Assembly: GCA_027488255.1 (NCBI GenBank)
Contig: JAIYBZ010000009.1
Coordinates: forward strand, 1-64,000
DNA from: Comamonadaceae bacterium
GTDB taxonomy: Bacteria; Pseudomonadota; Gammaproteobacteria; Burkholderiales; Burkholderiaceae_C
Length of the DNA stretch: 64,000 nucleotides
Direction of reading: 5' to 3'
Shown piece after piece: positions 10,490 to 19,151 of the stretch. Below the pieces are notes generated by a model. The model did no database searches. It had not been told where the DNA came from and worked only from the letters and a program-made list of their open reading frames with translations. Position 1 is the stretch's first letter, and every line of letters begins with the position of its first letter. A program made the translations under genes and the position numbers.

Positions 10490-11120
10490 AAGGGCTGAGC
10501 AACACCAGCAAAGCCCCAGCCCCGCCCTCGGCGGGTTTGGCCTGCACAAAAGCCATGACTTGGCTTTTTTGAATCAACCAGCTGTGCACCTTGGGCTTGA
10601 GGACCGCGGTTTTCCCCGGTGAGCCCAAGCCCTTGCCGTGCACCACGCGCAAACAGCGCAGGCCTTGCCGGTGTGACTGCCGGATGAATTCAGACAACGC
10701 CAAGCGGGCTTCGTCGGTGCGCAGGCCATGCAGATCGATCTCGCGCTGAATGGACCAACCGCCTTTGCGCAGTTTTTGCGTGACATCCACCCCAATGCCG
10801 GGACGCCGAAAACTCAGGGCGTCGTCGGTATCCAACAGGGTGCTGACATCAAAATCATCGCTGAGGGCATCGCGCAGCACCGCCTCTTCGTCTTTTTGGC
10901 GTTGCAGCGCCACGGGCGCGGGTGAAATCGTGGGGTGGCTGGCCAGGTCGTGTTGCGGCAGGCGCTGCACGGCGCCAACCGCACGCGAAAAAAGCTGGGC
11001 CTCGGCCTCGCGCTGGCGCTCTGCCGCAAGGCGCGCCGCTGCTTCGGCTTGGGCTTTTTGATGCGCCTCGGCCAACTTTTTTTGGACCTTTTTGAGGTCT
11101 TGTAAAGAATTGATTTTCAC
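10482..11120 (-). CDS. Smr-domain protein
   Basis: A 212-residue protein. The N-terminal third is a charged, Ala/Gln/Glu-rich coiled-coil-like helix (KKVQKKLAEAHQKAQAEAAARLAAERQ). The C-terminal part is a Smr domain with IDLHGLRTDEA and the core LRVVHGKGLGS, the HGKG motif of Smr nucleases related to the MutS2 C-terminus. Smr domains nick DNA or cut RNA; the substrate here is unknown. The GTG at 11120 is chosen because upstream in-frame sequence is not protein-like. Confidence 0.88.
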   Translation of the reverse strand: MKINSLQDLKKVQKKLAEAHQKAQAEAAARLAAERQREAEAQLFSRAVGAVQRLPQHDLASHPTISPAPVALQRQKDEEAVLRDALSDDFDVSTLLDTDDALSFRRPGIGVDVTQKLRKGGWSIQREIDLHGLRTDEARLALSEFIRQSHRQGLRCLRVVHGKGLGSPGKTAVLKPKVHSWLIQKSQVMAFVQAKPAEGGAGALLVLLSPSA

Positions 11121-11194
11121 GCGCGCATCGTGCCACAAAAGTGCCGAGAAAAAGCGGCTGCCGGTCTTGGGGCTTGGCTGGCCTTGAGGCCTGC

Positions 11195-11599
11195 TCAAGC
11201 GCCGCGGTTGCGCATCCAGTCGGCGGTTTTGTAAAAGCTTTCGTTCAGTCGTTCGCGCAGCACCGCATCGACCTGCGTTTCTTGCATGGCTTGGTCCATG
11301 CAAGCCAACCATTGGTCACGCTCAAGCACCCCAATCGAAAAAGGCATGTGCCGCATGCGCAGGCGCGGGTGGCCAAAGCGCTCGGTGTAGTGCTCAGGAC
11401 CGCCCAACCAGCCGCACAAAAACCAAAACAATTTGTCGCGGGCATCTTGCAAGGTGCTGCCGTGGGCCTCGCGCAGCGCTTGGTAGCGGGGCTCTAGGTC
11501 CATCAGGTCGTAAAACCGATCCACCAACGCGCGGACAGCGCCCTCCCCGCCGATCCATTCAAAAGGGCTGGCAAAAGAGGCTTGGGTTTCAGAAGACAT
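11195..11599 (-). CDS. Group II truncated haemoglobin
   Basis: A 134-residue 2-over-2 globin. The family pattern is clear: FEWIGGEGAVRALVDRFYDLM at the start, KLFWFLCGWLGGPEHYTERFGHPRLRMRHMPF in the centre with the proximal His in RMRHMPF, and DQWLACMDQAM afterwards. Such proteins bind O2, NO or sulfide and protect against nitrosative or oxidative stress. The gene stands between the Smr protein and the FtsX-like permease on the same strand with small gaps. Confidence 0.93.
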   Translation of the reverse strand: MSSETQASFASPFEWIGGEGAVRALVDRFYDLMDLEPRYQALREAHGSTLQDARDKLFWFLCGWLGGPEHYTERFGHPRLRMRHMPFSIGVLERDQWLACMDQAMQETQVDAVLRERLNESFYKTADWMRNRGA

Positions 11600-11630
11600 G
11601 TCGGTCTCAAATACAAAACAAGGCGAGATC

Positions 11631-14156
11631 TTATTCGGCCGATTGGCGCAGTGTTTGCATGACCGGTTGACGCAACACGCCCGACAAACTCAGGCTGCCT
11701 GCAGTCCAGGCCAACAAGGCGCCCAAGCCGCCGCCCGCCAGTGGTGCCCACAGCGGCGGTTGCCAAGCAAACTCAAAGGCATAACGCGCCAACGCCCAGC
11801 CCACCACCAAAGCCATGCTGCTGGCCATAAAGCCTGCCAGCCAACCGATGCCCAACAACTCGGCCCGCTGCACTTGCGCCAGCAGCCCCCGCCCCGCACC
11901 CAGCGCACGCATGATGGCGTACTCACGCTCACGCGCCTGTCGGCTGGCACCCACTGCGGCCAAAAGCACCATCAAGCCCGCGGCCAAGGTGAAGGCAAAG
12001 AGGTACTCGACAGCTCGAATCACCTGGTCCATCACCCGTTGCACTTGCGCCAAGGTGCTGCGCATGTCCACGCTGGTGATGTTGGGAAACTGGTTGACCA
12101 AGGCGTTGTCAAATCCGGCAGCCCCGGTCGGTGAACGAAATGCGGCCATGTAGGTCATGGGCAAGTCGGGCATTTTCGAAACCGGGAACATCATGAAGAA
12201 ATTGGCGCGCATGGACGTCCAATCCACTTTTCGGAAGCTGGTGATTCGGGCTTCCCGCAATTGGCCTGCGATGTCAAAGCGCAATTGGTCACCCAACTTC
12301 AGCCCCAAGGTGTCGGCAATGCCTTGTTCCACGCTCACGCCGTCGGTTTCCTCGGCCACCCATTGACCGACGGTCAAGGGGTTGTGAGCGGGCAAGATGG
12401 CCGAATGCGACAGGTTGATTTCGCGGTCAATGAGGCGTTTGGCACGATCGGCCTCGAAATCTGTCGGGCCCACTTCTCGGCCATTGATGGCCACCAAGCG
12501 CCCCCGAATCATGGGAAACCAATCGGGTGACTGCACCCCAGCTTGTTTCAGTTGGTTAAGAAACTCTGTGGCCTGCTCGGGTTGCACATTGATGACAAAA
12601 CGATCGGGCGCATTGGCCGGTGTAGCCTGACGCCAGCTGGCAATCAAGTCGGTGCGCAACAAGACCAAAAGCGCCAAGGCCAGCAGCCCCACCGACAAAG
12701 CACTCACCTGCACCACGGCAAACACCGGGCGCGCCGCCACCTGACGCGTGGCCAAACGCAACCAACTCGGGGCTTTTTCTCCGGGCACAGTGCGGCGCAA
12801 CAGCCACAAGGCCAAAGCCGCCATGCCAGCAAAAGCCAGCAGGGCCACGGCAAAACCGCCCACCGTGATCAGTCCCAAGGTCAGGTTGCGGCTGACCATG
12901 ATGAGTGTCAAAGCAAAGCCCACCAAGCCCATCACCAGCACCAAGCCCGAGCGCACTTGCAAGCTCCCCAAATCGCGCCGAATGACGCGCAAGGGGGGCA
13001 CTTGCGCCAACTGCAACACCGGGGGCAAACCAAATGCAATCAGCAAGGTCAGCCCCATGCCCATGCCCATCAAGGCGGGTTGCACCGTGGCCGCGGGCAA
13101 CTGCGCGTCGACCAAGCCCGCCAGCAACAGCACAAAGCCCAAGTGCACGGCATAACCCACTGCCACGCCTACGGCACTGGCCATCACACCTGCACCCAAA
13201 AATTCAACGCCATAGCTCAAGGTGAGCGTGCGCTGGCTTTGCCCCAATACGCGCAACAAAGCACAACTGTCCAAGTGGCGTTCGGCAAAACTGCGCGCCG
13301 CCAAGGCCACGGCCACCGCACACAGCAAGGCCGCCAACAAAGCCACCAAGTTCAAAAATTGTGAGGCACGGTCTAAGGTTTGCCGCATTTCTGGGCGTCC
13401 ACTTTCGAGTGACTCGATTTGCACGCCACGCACATGTGCCAGATCGACCTCGGGCCTGGCCCATTGCAAAAAGCGCTCGGTTGCCGCAGCGTCGCCGGCG
13501 ACCGCCATGCGCCATGTCACGCGGCTGGCGGGTTGCACCAATCCGGTCGCCGCCAAGTCGGCCATGTTGATCATGACGCGTGGCGCAAAGGTCATAAATC
13601 CAGCGCCTCGGTCGGGTTCGCGGACAATGGTGGCGGTGATGCGGAAGTAGCGCTCGCCCAAACCCAACATCTGACCCACTTGCAAATTGAGGTTGTCCAG
13701 CAGTGCTGGATCTACCCACACCTCACCCGCCGGAGGAATGACAGCACTTTGGGGGGCTGAAGGCTGCGAGATTTGTAACTGACCGCGCAAGGGATAGCCT
13801 GGGGCCACGGCTTTCAGAGCAACCAACCGACTGACTGCGCCTTGCTCAGTGGCAGAGCGGGCCATGGTGGGAAAACTCACATTGGTGTTGGTTATCAGGC
13901 CCAACTTTTGGGCCTGCTGCACAAAGGCGGCTGGGGTGTTTTGGTCGCTGACCACCACCGCATCGCCGCCCAGCAATTGACGCGCATCACGCCATAAACC
14001 CGACTGCATGCGATCGGCTAAAAACCCCACCGCGGTGAGCGCGGCCACCGCCAAAGCCACCGAGACCATGAGCAGCCGCAAGTCACCGGCTCGCAAGTCG
14101 CGCCATAAGTTACGCCCCCCCAGTCGCAGGCCGTGCATCCATCCTTGTTGGTTCAT
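11631..14156 (-). CDS. FtsX-like ABC transporter permease (YbbP-like)
   Basis: An 841-residue inner-membrane protein with an N-terminal membrane helix, a large periplasmic domain, a central group of about six membrane helices and a second periplasmic domain before the last three helices (REYAIMRALGAGRGLL is the typical MacB/FtsX helix-loop). This duplicated FtsX architecture is that of YbbP, normally paired with the ATPase YbbA to move lipids or lipoprotein-like substrates. No ATPase gene is adjacent here; the nearest ABC ATPase in the window is over 40 kb away and looks degenerate. Confidence 0.88.
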   Translation of the reverse strand: MNQQGWMHGLRLGGRNLWRDLRAGDLRLLMVSVALAVAALTAVGFLADRMQSGLWRDARQLLGGDAVVVSDQNTPAAFVQQAQKLGLITNTNVSFPTMARSATEQGAVSRLVALKAVAPGYPLRGQLQISQPSAPQSAVIPPAGEVWVDPALLDNLNLQVGQMLGLGERYFRITATIVREPDRGAGFMTFAPRVMINMADLAATGLVQPASRVTWRMAVAGDAAATERFLQWARPEVDLAHVRGVQIESLESGRPEMRQTLDRASQFLNLVALLAALLCAVAVALAARSFAERHLDSCALLRVLGQSQRTLTLSYGVEFLGAGVMASAVGVAVGYAVHLGFVLLLAGLVDAQLPAATVQPALMGMGMGLTLLIAFGLPPVLQLAQVPPLRVIRRDLGSLQVRSGLVLVMGLVGFALTLIMVSRNLTLGLITVGGFAVALLAFAGMAALALWLLRRTVPGEKAPSWLRLATRQVAARPVFAVVQVSALSVGLLALALLVLLRTDLIASWRQATPANAPDRFVINVQPEQATEFLNQLKQAGVQSPDWFPMIRGRLVAINGREVGPTDFEADRAKRLIDREINLSHSAILPAHNPLTVGQWVAEETDGVSVEQGIADTLGLKLGDQLRFDIAGQLREARITSFRKVDWTSMRANFFMMFPVSKMPDLPMTYMAAFRSPTGAAGFDNALVNQFPNITSVDMRSTLAQVQRVMDQVIRAVEYLFAFTLAAGLMVLLAAVGASRQAREREYAIMRALGAGRGLLAQVQRAELLGIGWLAGFMASSMALVVGWALARYAFEFAWQPPLWAPLAGGGLGALLAWTAGSLSLSGVLRQPVMQTLRQSAE

Positions 14157-14217
14157 GCCGCAACCTTACCGCACATTGAATTTACGGCTTTGCCCAAGGC
14201 GTATTGAAGGAGGGCGC

Positions 14218-15102
14218 TTAAACCGCAGCCAGCTCGGGTTGCCAGATCAGGCGCTCTGCGCCACTGAAACACAAAAACCGTTTGTGGGTGGCGCGCCCCA
14301 AGGTGCACAGCCCAAGCCGCTGTGCCACTTCTAAGCCCATTTGGGTGATGCCACTGCGAGACACCACCACCGGCACGCCCATTTGCGCAGACTTGATGAC
14401 CATCTCGCTGGTGAGGCGGCCCGTGGAATAAAACACCTTGTCATGACCGCTGATGTCGTTCATCCACATCCATCCGGCAATGGTGTCGACCGCATTGTGG
14501 CGGCCCACATCTTCGACAAACATGAGCATTTGATCGCCCTGAAACAAGGCACAACCATGGACCGAGCCTGACGATTTATAGGTGGTTTCTTGCAGTCGAA
14601 TCGCATTCACCACGCCATAAATTTCAGCTTGCGTGACTTGCGCTTTTGGCAACTCAATGTCGTCCAAATGCGCCATCAGGTCGCCAAACACACTGCCTTG
14701 GCCGCACCCTGTGGTGACAACGCGATCGGCACTGCGCTGCACCTTCACCTGGGCTTCGGGTCGGCTTTTGACGGCGGCAACACCTGGCTCGCCCACCTCG
14801 CCTTCGCCGATGCTCCAATCCACGGTGATGGACTCGATTTGCTCTACCGAATCGATCAGGCGCTGGTTGCGCAAAAAACCCAACACCAGCCATTCAGGCG
14901 CAGCGCCGAGAGTCATCAAGGTCACCAGTTCTTTTTTGTCCAAGTAAATGATGAGGGCCCGTTCTGCCGGAATTTGGGACTGCGAGATCTCGCCCAATTC
15001 GTTGCGCACCTCGACGGCGCGAGTCAGTGGCACTCGCGCCTGCGTGAGGCGGGGTTTGCGCAATGCTGAAGCACTCACGCTGGCATTCAAAACGGTGGTC
15101 AT
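14218..15102 (-). CDS. fdhD: Formate dehydrogenase accessory sulfurtransferase FdhD
   Basis: A 294-residue FdhD protein, which carries sulfur from IscS to the molybdenum cofactor of formate dehydrogenase and is required for its activity. Family blocks are visible: NELGEISQSQIPAERAL near the start, DVGRHNAVDTIAGW, FYSTGRLTSEMVIKSAQMG and VVVSRSGITQMG. The sulfur-carrying motif, normally CxxC, reads TTGCGQG here, so only the first Cys remains. The gene belongs with the formate dehydrogenase operon at 19-27.6 kb but is separated from it by the TRAP genes and a strong terminator. Confidence 0.95.
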   Translation of the reverse strand: MTTVLNASVSASALRKPRLTQARVPLTRAVEVRNELGEISQSQIPAERALIIYLDKKELVTLMTLGAAPEWLVLGFLRNQRLIDSVEQIESITVDWSIGEGEVGEPGVAAVKSRPEAQVKVQRSADRVVTTGCGQGSVFGDLMAHLDDIELPKAQVTQAEIYGVVNAIRLQETTYKSSGSVHGCALFQGDQMLMFVEDVGRHNAVDTIAGWMWMNDISGHDKVFYSTGRLTSEMVIKSAQMGVPVVVSRSGITQMGLEVAQRLGLCTLGRATHKRFLCFSGAERLIWQPELAAV

Positions 15103-15118
15103 GGCGGGAGCCTAGCGC

Positions 15119-15156
15119 AAAAAAATCCCCCGCCGAGAACGACGGGGGATTTTTTT
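15119..15156. terminator. Bidirectional rho-independent terminator
   Basis: A7-TCCCCC stem on the left and GGGGGA-T7 on the right form a near-perfect hairpin with runs of A and T on both flanks, so it can stop transcription from either strand. It sits after dctM and upstream of fdhD (both minus), and therefore marks the end of the TRAP operon and suggests that fdhD has its own promoter. Confidence 0.9.
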
Positions 15157-15214
15157 AACTGAACCATGAAGAGATCAGCCCAGACGTGCACCCACGCCTG
15201 AGGGGTAAAGGCGC

Positions 15215-17194
15215 TTAGCTGTACAAAACTTCCGGCAACCACATGCCAATGCCTGGGAACACGTACAACAAAATGATGGCAACCACCTGAATCGCCATGA
15301 AGGGCAGCATGCCCGCAAAAATCTGATTCAGCGTGACCTGCGGTGGGCTCACGCCTTTCAAATAAAACGCCGCCATGGCCACAGGCGGGCTGAGGAAAGC
15401 GGTTTGCAAATTCAAGGCCACCAACAAGCCGAAGAACAAGGGGTCGATGCCAAAGTGGGGCAGCAAAGGAATGAAGATCGGCATGAAGATCACGATGATC
15501 TCGGTCCACTCCAAAGGCCAGCCCAACAGGAAAATCACCACTTGCGCCAAGATCATGAATTGCAAGGGCGTGAGGTCCATCCCCAGCACCCATTTGTTGA
15601 TGATTTCTTGGCCGCCCAACAGCGCAAAGGCCGCTGAGAAGATGCTAGAACCCACAAACAACCAACACACCATGGCACTGGTTTTGGCCGTCAGATAAAC
15701 CGACTCGCGCAACACCACGTAATTCAGTCGCCGATAAGCAGCCGCCAACAGCAAGCCGCCCAGGGAACCCATGGCCGCGGCTTCGGTTGGCGTGGCCAGA
15801 CCAAACACGATGGTGCCCAACACCGCCAAGATCATCAAGGCCAAGGGGAAGAACGAGCCCAGCAGCATCTTGAAAATTTCAAGCCGCACAAAACTGAAGT
15901 AGGTGTAGAAGAGGGCCAAAGCCACCACACAACTGGCCAAGCCAATCCAGAAAGAAGTGGGCGCGGGTTGACGCTCCCCTTCAACTGCTGCAGCGTCTGC
16001 AGGCGTTGCCGGTGCCACCGCTTCTTTGGCGGCGACTTCAGCGGGGGCTTTTTCTGCATTGCCTAACTCGGCTGGTGCTTTTTCAGCTGCTGCTTTGTCG
16101 GCCGTGGCAGCGCCCGCGGCGGGTGCATCTTCAGCGGGTGGCGGCGCCAAGCTGCCCTCCTCGGTCTCTTCTTCGGCGTCTGCAGCCGTGTCGGCCAAAT
16201 CGCCGCCCATGGCCACCACACCTTCGACCACTGCCGGAGGCAAGGGCGCCGTGAGCTTGAGGTAAATGGTGCCCATGATCAGGGCCACCGCCAAGGCGGG
16301 CAGCAAAGCAATGACCAAATGGTTGAGCAAATCGCGCATGGGCACGGCCGCATTGCGTTTGCCTTTGAGGGCACCGATCAAACCGGTCAAGACGGTGCTG
16401 CTGATCTCTTTGGAGACCACTTGCGCAAATGGAGGCAAGGGCACCACGCGGTCTTCAGCCGACATGGGGGGCGCCATTTGTGGCTTGATTTTGGCGATGA
16501 CCACGACGTAAATGACGTACAAACTGGCCAGCATGATGCCGGGGAAAAAAGCCCCCGCGTAAAGTTTGACAACCGACACACCGGCTGTGGCACCGTAGAC
16601 GATCAACATGACCGAAGGGGGAATCAAGATGCCCAAGCACCCCCCGGCAGTGATCGCCCCCGCTGACAACTGCACGCTGTAGCCCGCACGCAGCATGGCT
16701 GGCAAAGCAAGCAAGCCCATCAAGGTGACGACAGCGCCCACGATGCCGGTGGCCGTGGCAAAAATGGCACAAGTGACGATGGTCGCCACAGCCAAAGAAC
16801 CCGGCACCCTGGCCATCGCCAAGTGCATGCTCTTGAACAATTTTTCGATCAGGTTGGCGCGCTCAATGAGATAGCCCATGAACACAAACAGTGGGATCGA
16901 GATCAACACGTCGTTGGACATGACCGAGTAGGCGCGTTGCACCATCAGGTCCAGAGTTTGTTGCACCGCTAAATCGGGGTTTTGGCTGCGGTAGGCAATC
17001 CACGCGAAGATCATGCCCATGCCCATCAAAGTGAAGGCGGTGGGGAAGCCCAACATGATCGCCACCACCACCAAAGCCAACATCAACAAGCCCAAATGAC
17101 CATTGGTCATTTCAGCTGGCGATGGCAATAAAACAAAGGCCGACAGCACGACCAAGGCCATGATCGTCAGGCCAAACCAAACTTCTTTTTTCAT
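15215..17194 (-). CDS. dctM: TRAP transporter large permease DctM, with an Ala/Pro/Glu-rich insert
   Basis: A 659-residue membrane protein of the DctM family, the Na+-coupled transport channel of TRAP systems. Many hydrophobic helices are evident, with family blocks such as GFPTAFTLMGMG, ISIPLFVFMGYLIERA, GGCLGILIPPSVMLIVYG and ATPTEAAAMGSLGGLLLA. Typical DctM proteins have about 430-450 residues. Part of the excess is an acidic Ala/Pro/Glu/Lys-rich low-complexity stretch at about residues 325-415, between membrane helices. Longer forms are known in the mannitol/chloroaromatic TRAP subgroup. The ATG overlaps the dctQ stop (ATGA). Confidence 0.93.
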   Translation of the reverse strand: MKKEVWFGLTIMALVVLSAFVLLPSPAEMTNGHLGLLMLALVVVAIMLGFPTAFTLMGMGMIFAWIAYRSQNPDLAVQQTLDLMVQRAYSVMSNDVLISIPLFVFMGYLIERANLIEKLFKSMHLAMARVPGSLAVATIVTCAIFATATGIVGAVVTLMGLLALPAMLRAGYSVQLSAGAITAGGCLGILIPPSVMLIVYGATAGVSVVKLYAGAFFPGIMLASLYVIYVVVIAKIKPQMAPPMSAEDRVVPLPPFAQVVSKEISSTVLTGLIGALKGKRNAAVPMRDLLNHLVIALLPALAVALIMGTIYLKLTAPLPPAVVEGVVAMGGDLADTAADAEEETEEGSLAPPPAEDAPAAGAATADKAAAEKAPAELGNAEKAPAEVAAKEAVAPATPADAAAVEGERQPAPTSFWIGLASCVVALALFYTYFSFVRLEIFKMLLGSFFPLALMILAVLGTIVFGLATPTEAAAMGSLGGLLLAAAYRRLNYVVLRESVYLTAKTSAMVCWLFVGSSIFSAAFALLGGQEIINKWVLGMDLTPLQFMILAQVVIFLLGWPLEWTEIIVIFMPIFIPLLPHFGIDPLFFGLLVALNLQTAFLSPPVAMAAFYLKGVSPPQVTLNQIFAGMLPFMAIQVVAIILLYVFPGIGMWLPEVLYS

Positions 17195-17826
17195 TTTTGT
17201 GTTTCCTTGCCAGTCACCAATACATCGAGTTTGGCAATGTCTTCGTCTTTGACGTTCACCATTTCTTTGAGTTTTTCGACGTCGACTTCGTCCACGTCAT
17301 CGCCGCGTTTGGGCCACTCGCCTTGTTTGATACAGACGATGCAACGCACGATTTCCACCAAACCTTGTGCCAACAAAAAGGCGCCAGCGATCGGCAAGAT
17401 GGTTTTGAAGGGGTAGACCGGCGGTCCGTTGGCTGTCACGTTGGAGTGTTCGTTGATAGCCCAAGACTCCGCTGCGAAACCATAGCCCGCCCACGCCAAA
17501 GCCACCACGCCCGGAATGAAAAACAAAATGTACAAAACCAAATCCAGCCACGCTTGCAAACGCGGCGGGAAAAATCCATAGAGCACATCGCCCCGCACAT
17601 GGCCGTTCTTAGACAGGGTGTACGCACCCGCCATCATGAACAAAGAGCCATACATCATGCTCATCACGTCAAAGGCCCAAGGGTGAGGCGCATCTAAAGC
17701 GTAACGAGAAAAGACCTCCCAAGAGATCATGAAGGTCAGGGCTACGATCAACCAAGAGAAGAACTGGCCTATCCAGGTGCTGATCTTGTCGATCGTCAAT
17801 AACAAATTTTGCATATTCGGGGTCAC
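17191..17826 (-). CDS. dctQ: TRAP transporter small permease DctQ
   Basis: A 211-residue membrane protein with four predicted helices and the DctQ blocks ISWEVFSRYALDAPHPWAFDV and GHVRGDVLYGFFPPR. It forms the permease complex with DctM. The C-terminus is a charged tail rich in Asp, Glu and Lys, longer than usual. The start could be the GTG at 17826 or the ATG at 17814 (207 residues). It overlaps dctM by four bases. Confidence 0.92.
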   Translation of the reverse strand: MTPNMQNLLLTIDKISTWIGQFFSWLIVALTFMISWEVFSRYALDAPHPWAFDVMSMMYGSLFMMAGAYTLSKNGHVRGDVLYGFFPPRLQAWLDLVLYILFFIPGVVALAWAGYGFAAESWAINEHSNVTANGPPVYPFKTILPIAGAFLLAQGLVEIVRCIVCIKQGEWPKRGDDVDEVDVEKLKEMVNVKDEDIAKLDVLVTGKETQK

Positions 17827-17828
17827 AT

Positions 17829-17864
17829 AAAAAATTCAGCCATCCGATTTTTGCCGGATGGCTG
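17829..17864 (-). terminator. Intercistronic hairpin between dctP and dctQM
   Basis: On the minus strand CAGCCATCCG and CGGATGGCTG form a perfect 10-bp stem with an 8-base loop, followed by AATTTTTT. It lies between the dctP stop and the dctQ start. It can act as a leaky terminator or a 3'-protecting stem, giving more binding protein than permease. Confidence 0.75.
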
Positions 17865-17888
17865 ATTGGAGAGACTCAATTCAATTCA

Positions 17889-19007
17889 TCAGGCCTTCTT
17901 GGCACCGAAGAAGTGGTTCACAGCCATACGGCGGCTGATGTTGGTGTCTTGGTCCCACTTCACAGCGCGGGCTGCAAAGGCTTTTTGAGACGCCACAATT
18001 TCCTTGAACAGTGGGTTTTCAGCCGATTTCTTCTCAACGATTTCGGTCCAGATCTTCAACTGCTCTTGCAAGATGGCATCGGGCGTCTTGTAGAACTTGA
18101 CTTTGTCCTTGGTCTGCAACTCGATGTAGTCTTTGGAATAGCGGTCGATGGCTTTCCAAGACATGTCGGCCGATGCAGCCTCAGTAGCGCCCGCAATCAC
18201 AGCCTTGAGTTTGGCTGGCAGTGCGTCGTACTTGGTCTTGTTGAACATGATCTCGAAGGTCTCGGCGCTCTGGTGGTAGCTTTGCAGCATGCAGACCTTG
18301 GAGACGTCGGGGAAGCCCAAAATGCGGTCGGAAGTGGCGTTGTTGAACTCAGCACCGTCCAGCAAACCGCGGTCCATGGCGGGCACGATTTCGCCGCCTG
18401 GCAAGGCGTTCACAGCGGCACCCATGGCGGTGAACAAGTCAATCGCCAGACCGTTGGTACGGAACTTCAGGCCCTTGAAGTCAGCCGACTTGGTGATCGG
18501 CTTTTTGAACCAGCCCAGAGGTTGGGTGGACATGGGGCCGTACAAGAACGACTGCACGTTGCCGCCAATCGAGGCGTACAGCTTGGCCAACAACTCGGCG
18601 CCACCGCCGTACTTGTGCCAAGACAAGATCATGTTGGCGTCCATGCCGAAGGCGGGGCCAGAGTTCCAGAGGGCCAAGGCGTTTTGCTTGCCGTAGTGGT
18701 ATCCCAACACGCCGTGACCGCCGTCCAAAGTGCCCTTGGACACGGCTTCGAGCAGACCAAATGCAGGCACCACAGCGCCAGCAGGCAGCACTTCAATCTT
18801 CAAGTCGCCACCGGTCATGTCGTTGACTTTTTTGGCGTAGTCCAGCGCGTACTCGTGGAAGATGTCCTTGGCGGGCCAAGTGCTCTGCCAGCGCATGTTG
18901 ATCGGGCCGGTTTGGGCGGTCGCGATCATGGGGGCGGAAATGGCACCAGCGGCAACGGCGGCACCCTTGAGAAGGTTGCGACGGCGTGGGGTTTTGGGAT
19001 CGGTCAT
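17889..19007 (-). CDS. dctP: TRAP transporter substrate-binding protein DctP
   Basis: A 372-residue periplasmic binding protein. The N-terminus has an RRRNLLKG twin-arginine-like motif, a hydrophobic stretch and an Ala-x-Ala cleavage region (IATAQT), so export may be by Tat. The body has DctP-family features: EVLPAGAVVPAFGLLEAVSKGTLD, GWFKKPITKSADFKGLKFR with the substrate-carboxylate Arg, and GEIVPAMDRGLLDG. It resembles the 2-oxoacid (TakP) and mannitol/chloroaromatic binding proteins. Next to a benzoate pathway, an aromatic carboxylate is a plausible ligand, but this is inference. Confidence 0.93.
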   Translation of the reverse strand: MTDPKTPRRRNLLKGAAVAAGAISAPMIATAQTGPINMRWQSTWPAKDIFHEYALDYAKKVNDMTGGDLKIEVLPAGAVVPAFGLLEAVSKGTLDGGHGVLGYHYGKQNALALWNSGPAFGMDANMILSWHKYGGGAELLAKLYASIGGNVQSFLYGPMSTQPLGWFKKPITKSADFKGLKFRTNGLAIDLFTAMGAAVNALPGGEIVPAMDRGLLDGAEFNNATSDRILGFPDVSKVCMLQSYHQSAETFEIMFNKTKYDALPAKLKAVIAGATEAASADMSWKAIDRYSKDYIELQTKDKVKFYKTPDAILQEQLKIWTEIVEKKSAENPLFKEIVASQKAFAARAVKWDQDTNISRRMAVNHFFGAKKA

Positions 19008-19151
19008 GGGGGTCTCCAGTCGTTGTTGAACTTGTAAGCGTAAAAAATTACCGCTTGGTCACACATTATGGGAGTCCGTACAAAAAAAAGACTAAGGGGA
19101 AACCCGAGGGGCGCCTGCCTTTTTTTCAAGCCGACCGGGAAAAAATTTCAC

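Noticed and set aside
16006-16265. Open frames on the + strand over the DctM insert, rich in Arg, Leu and Ala
   Set aside because: They reflect the low-complexity codons of the insert read backwards.
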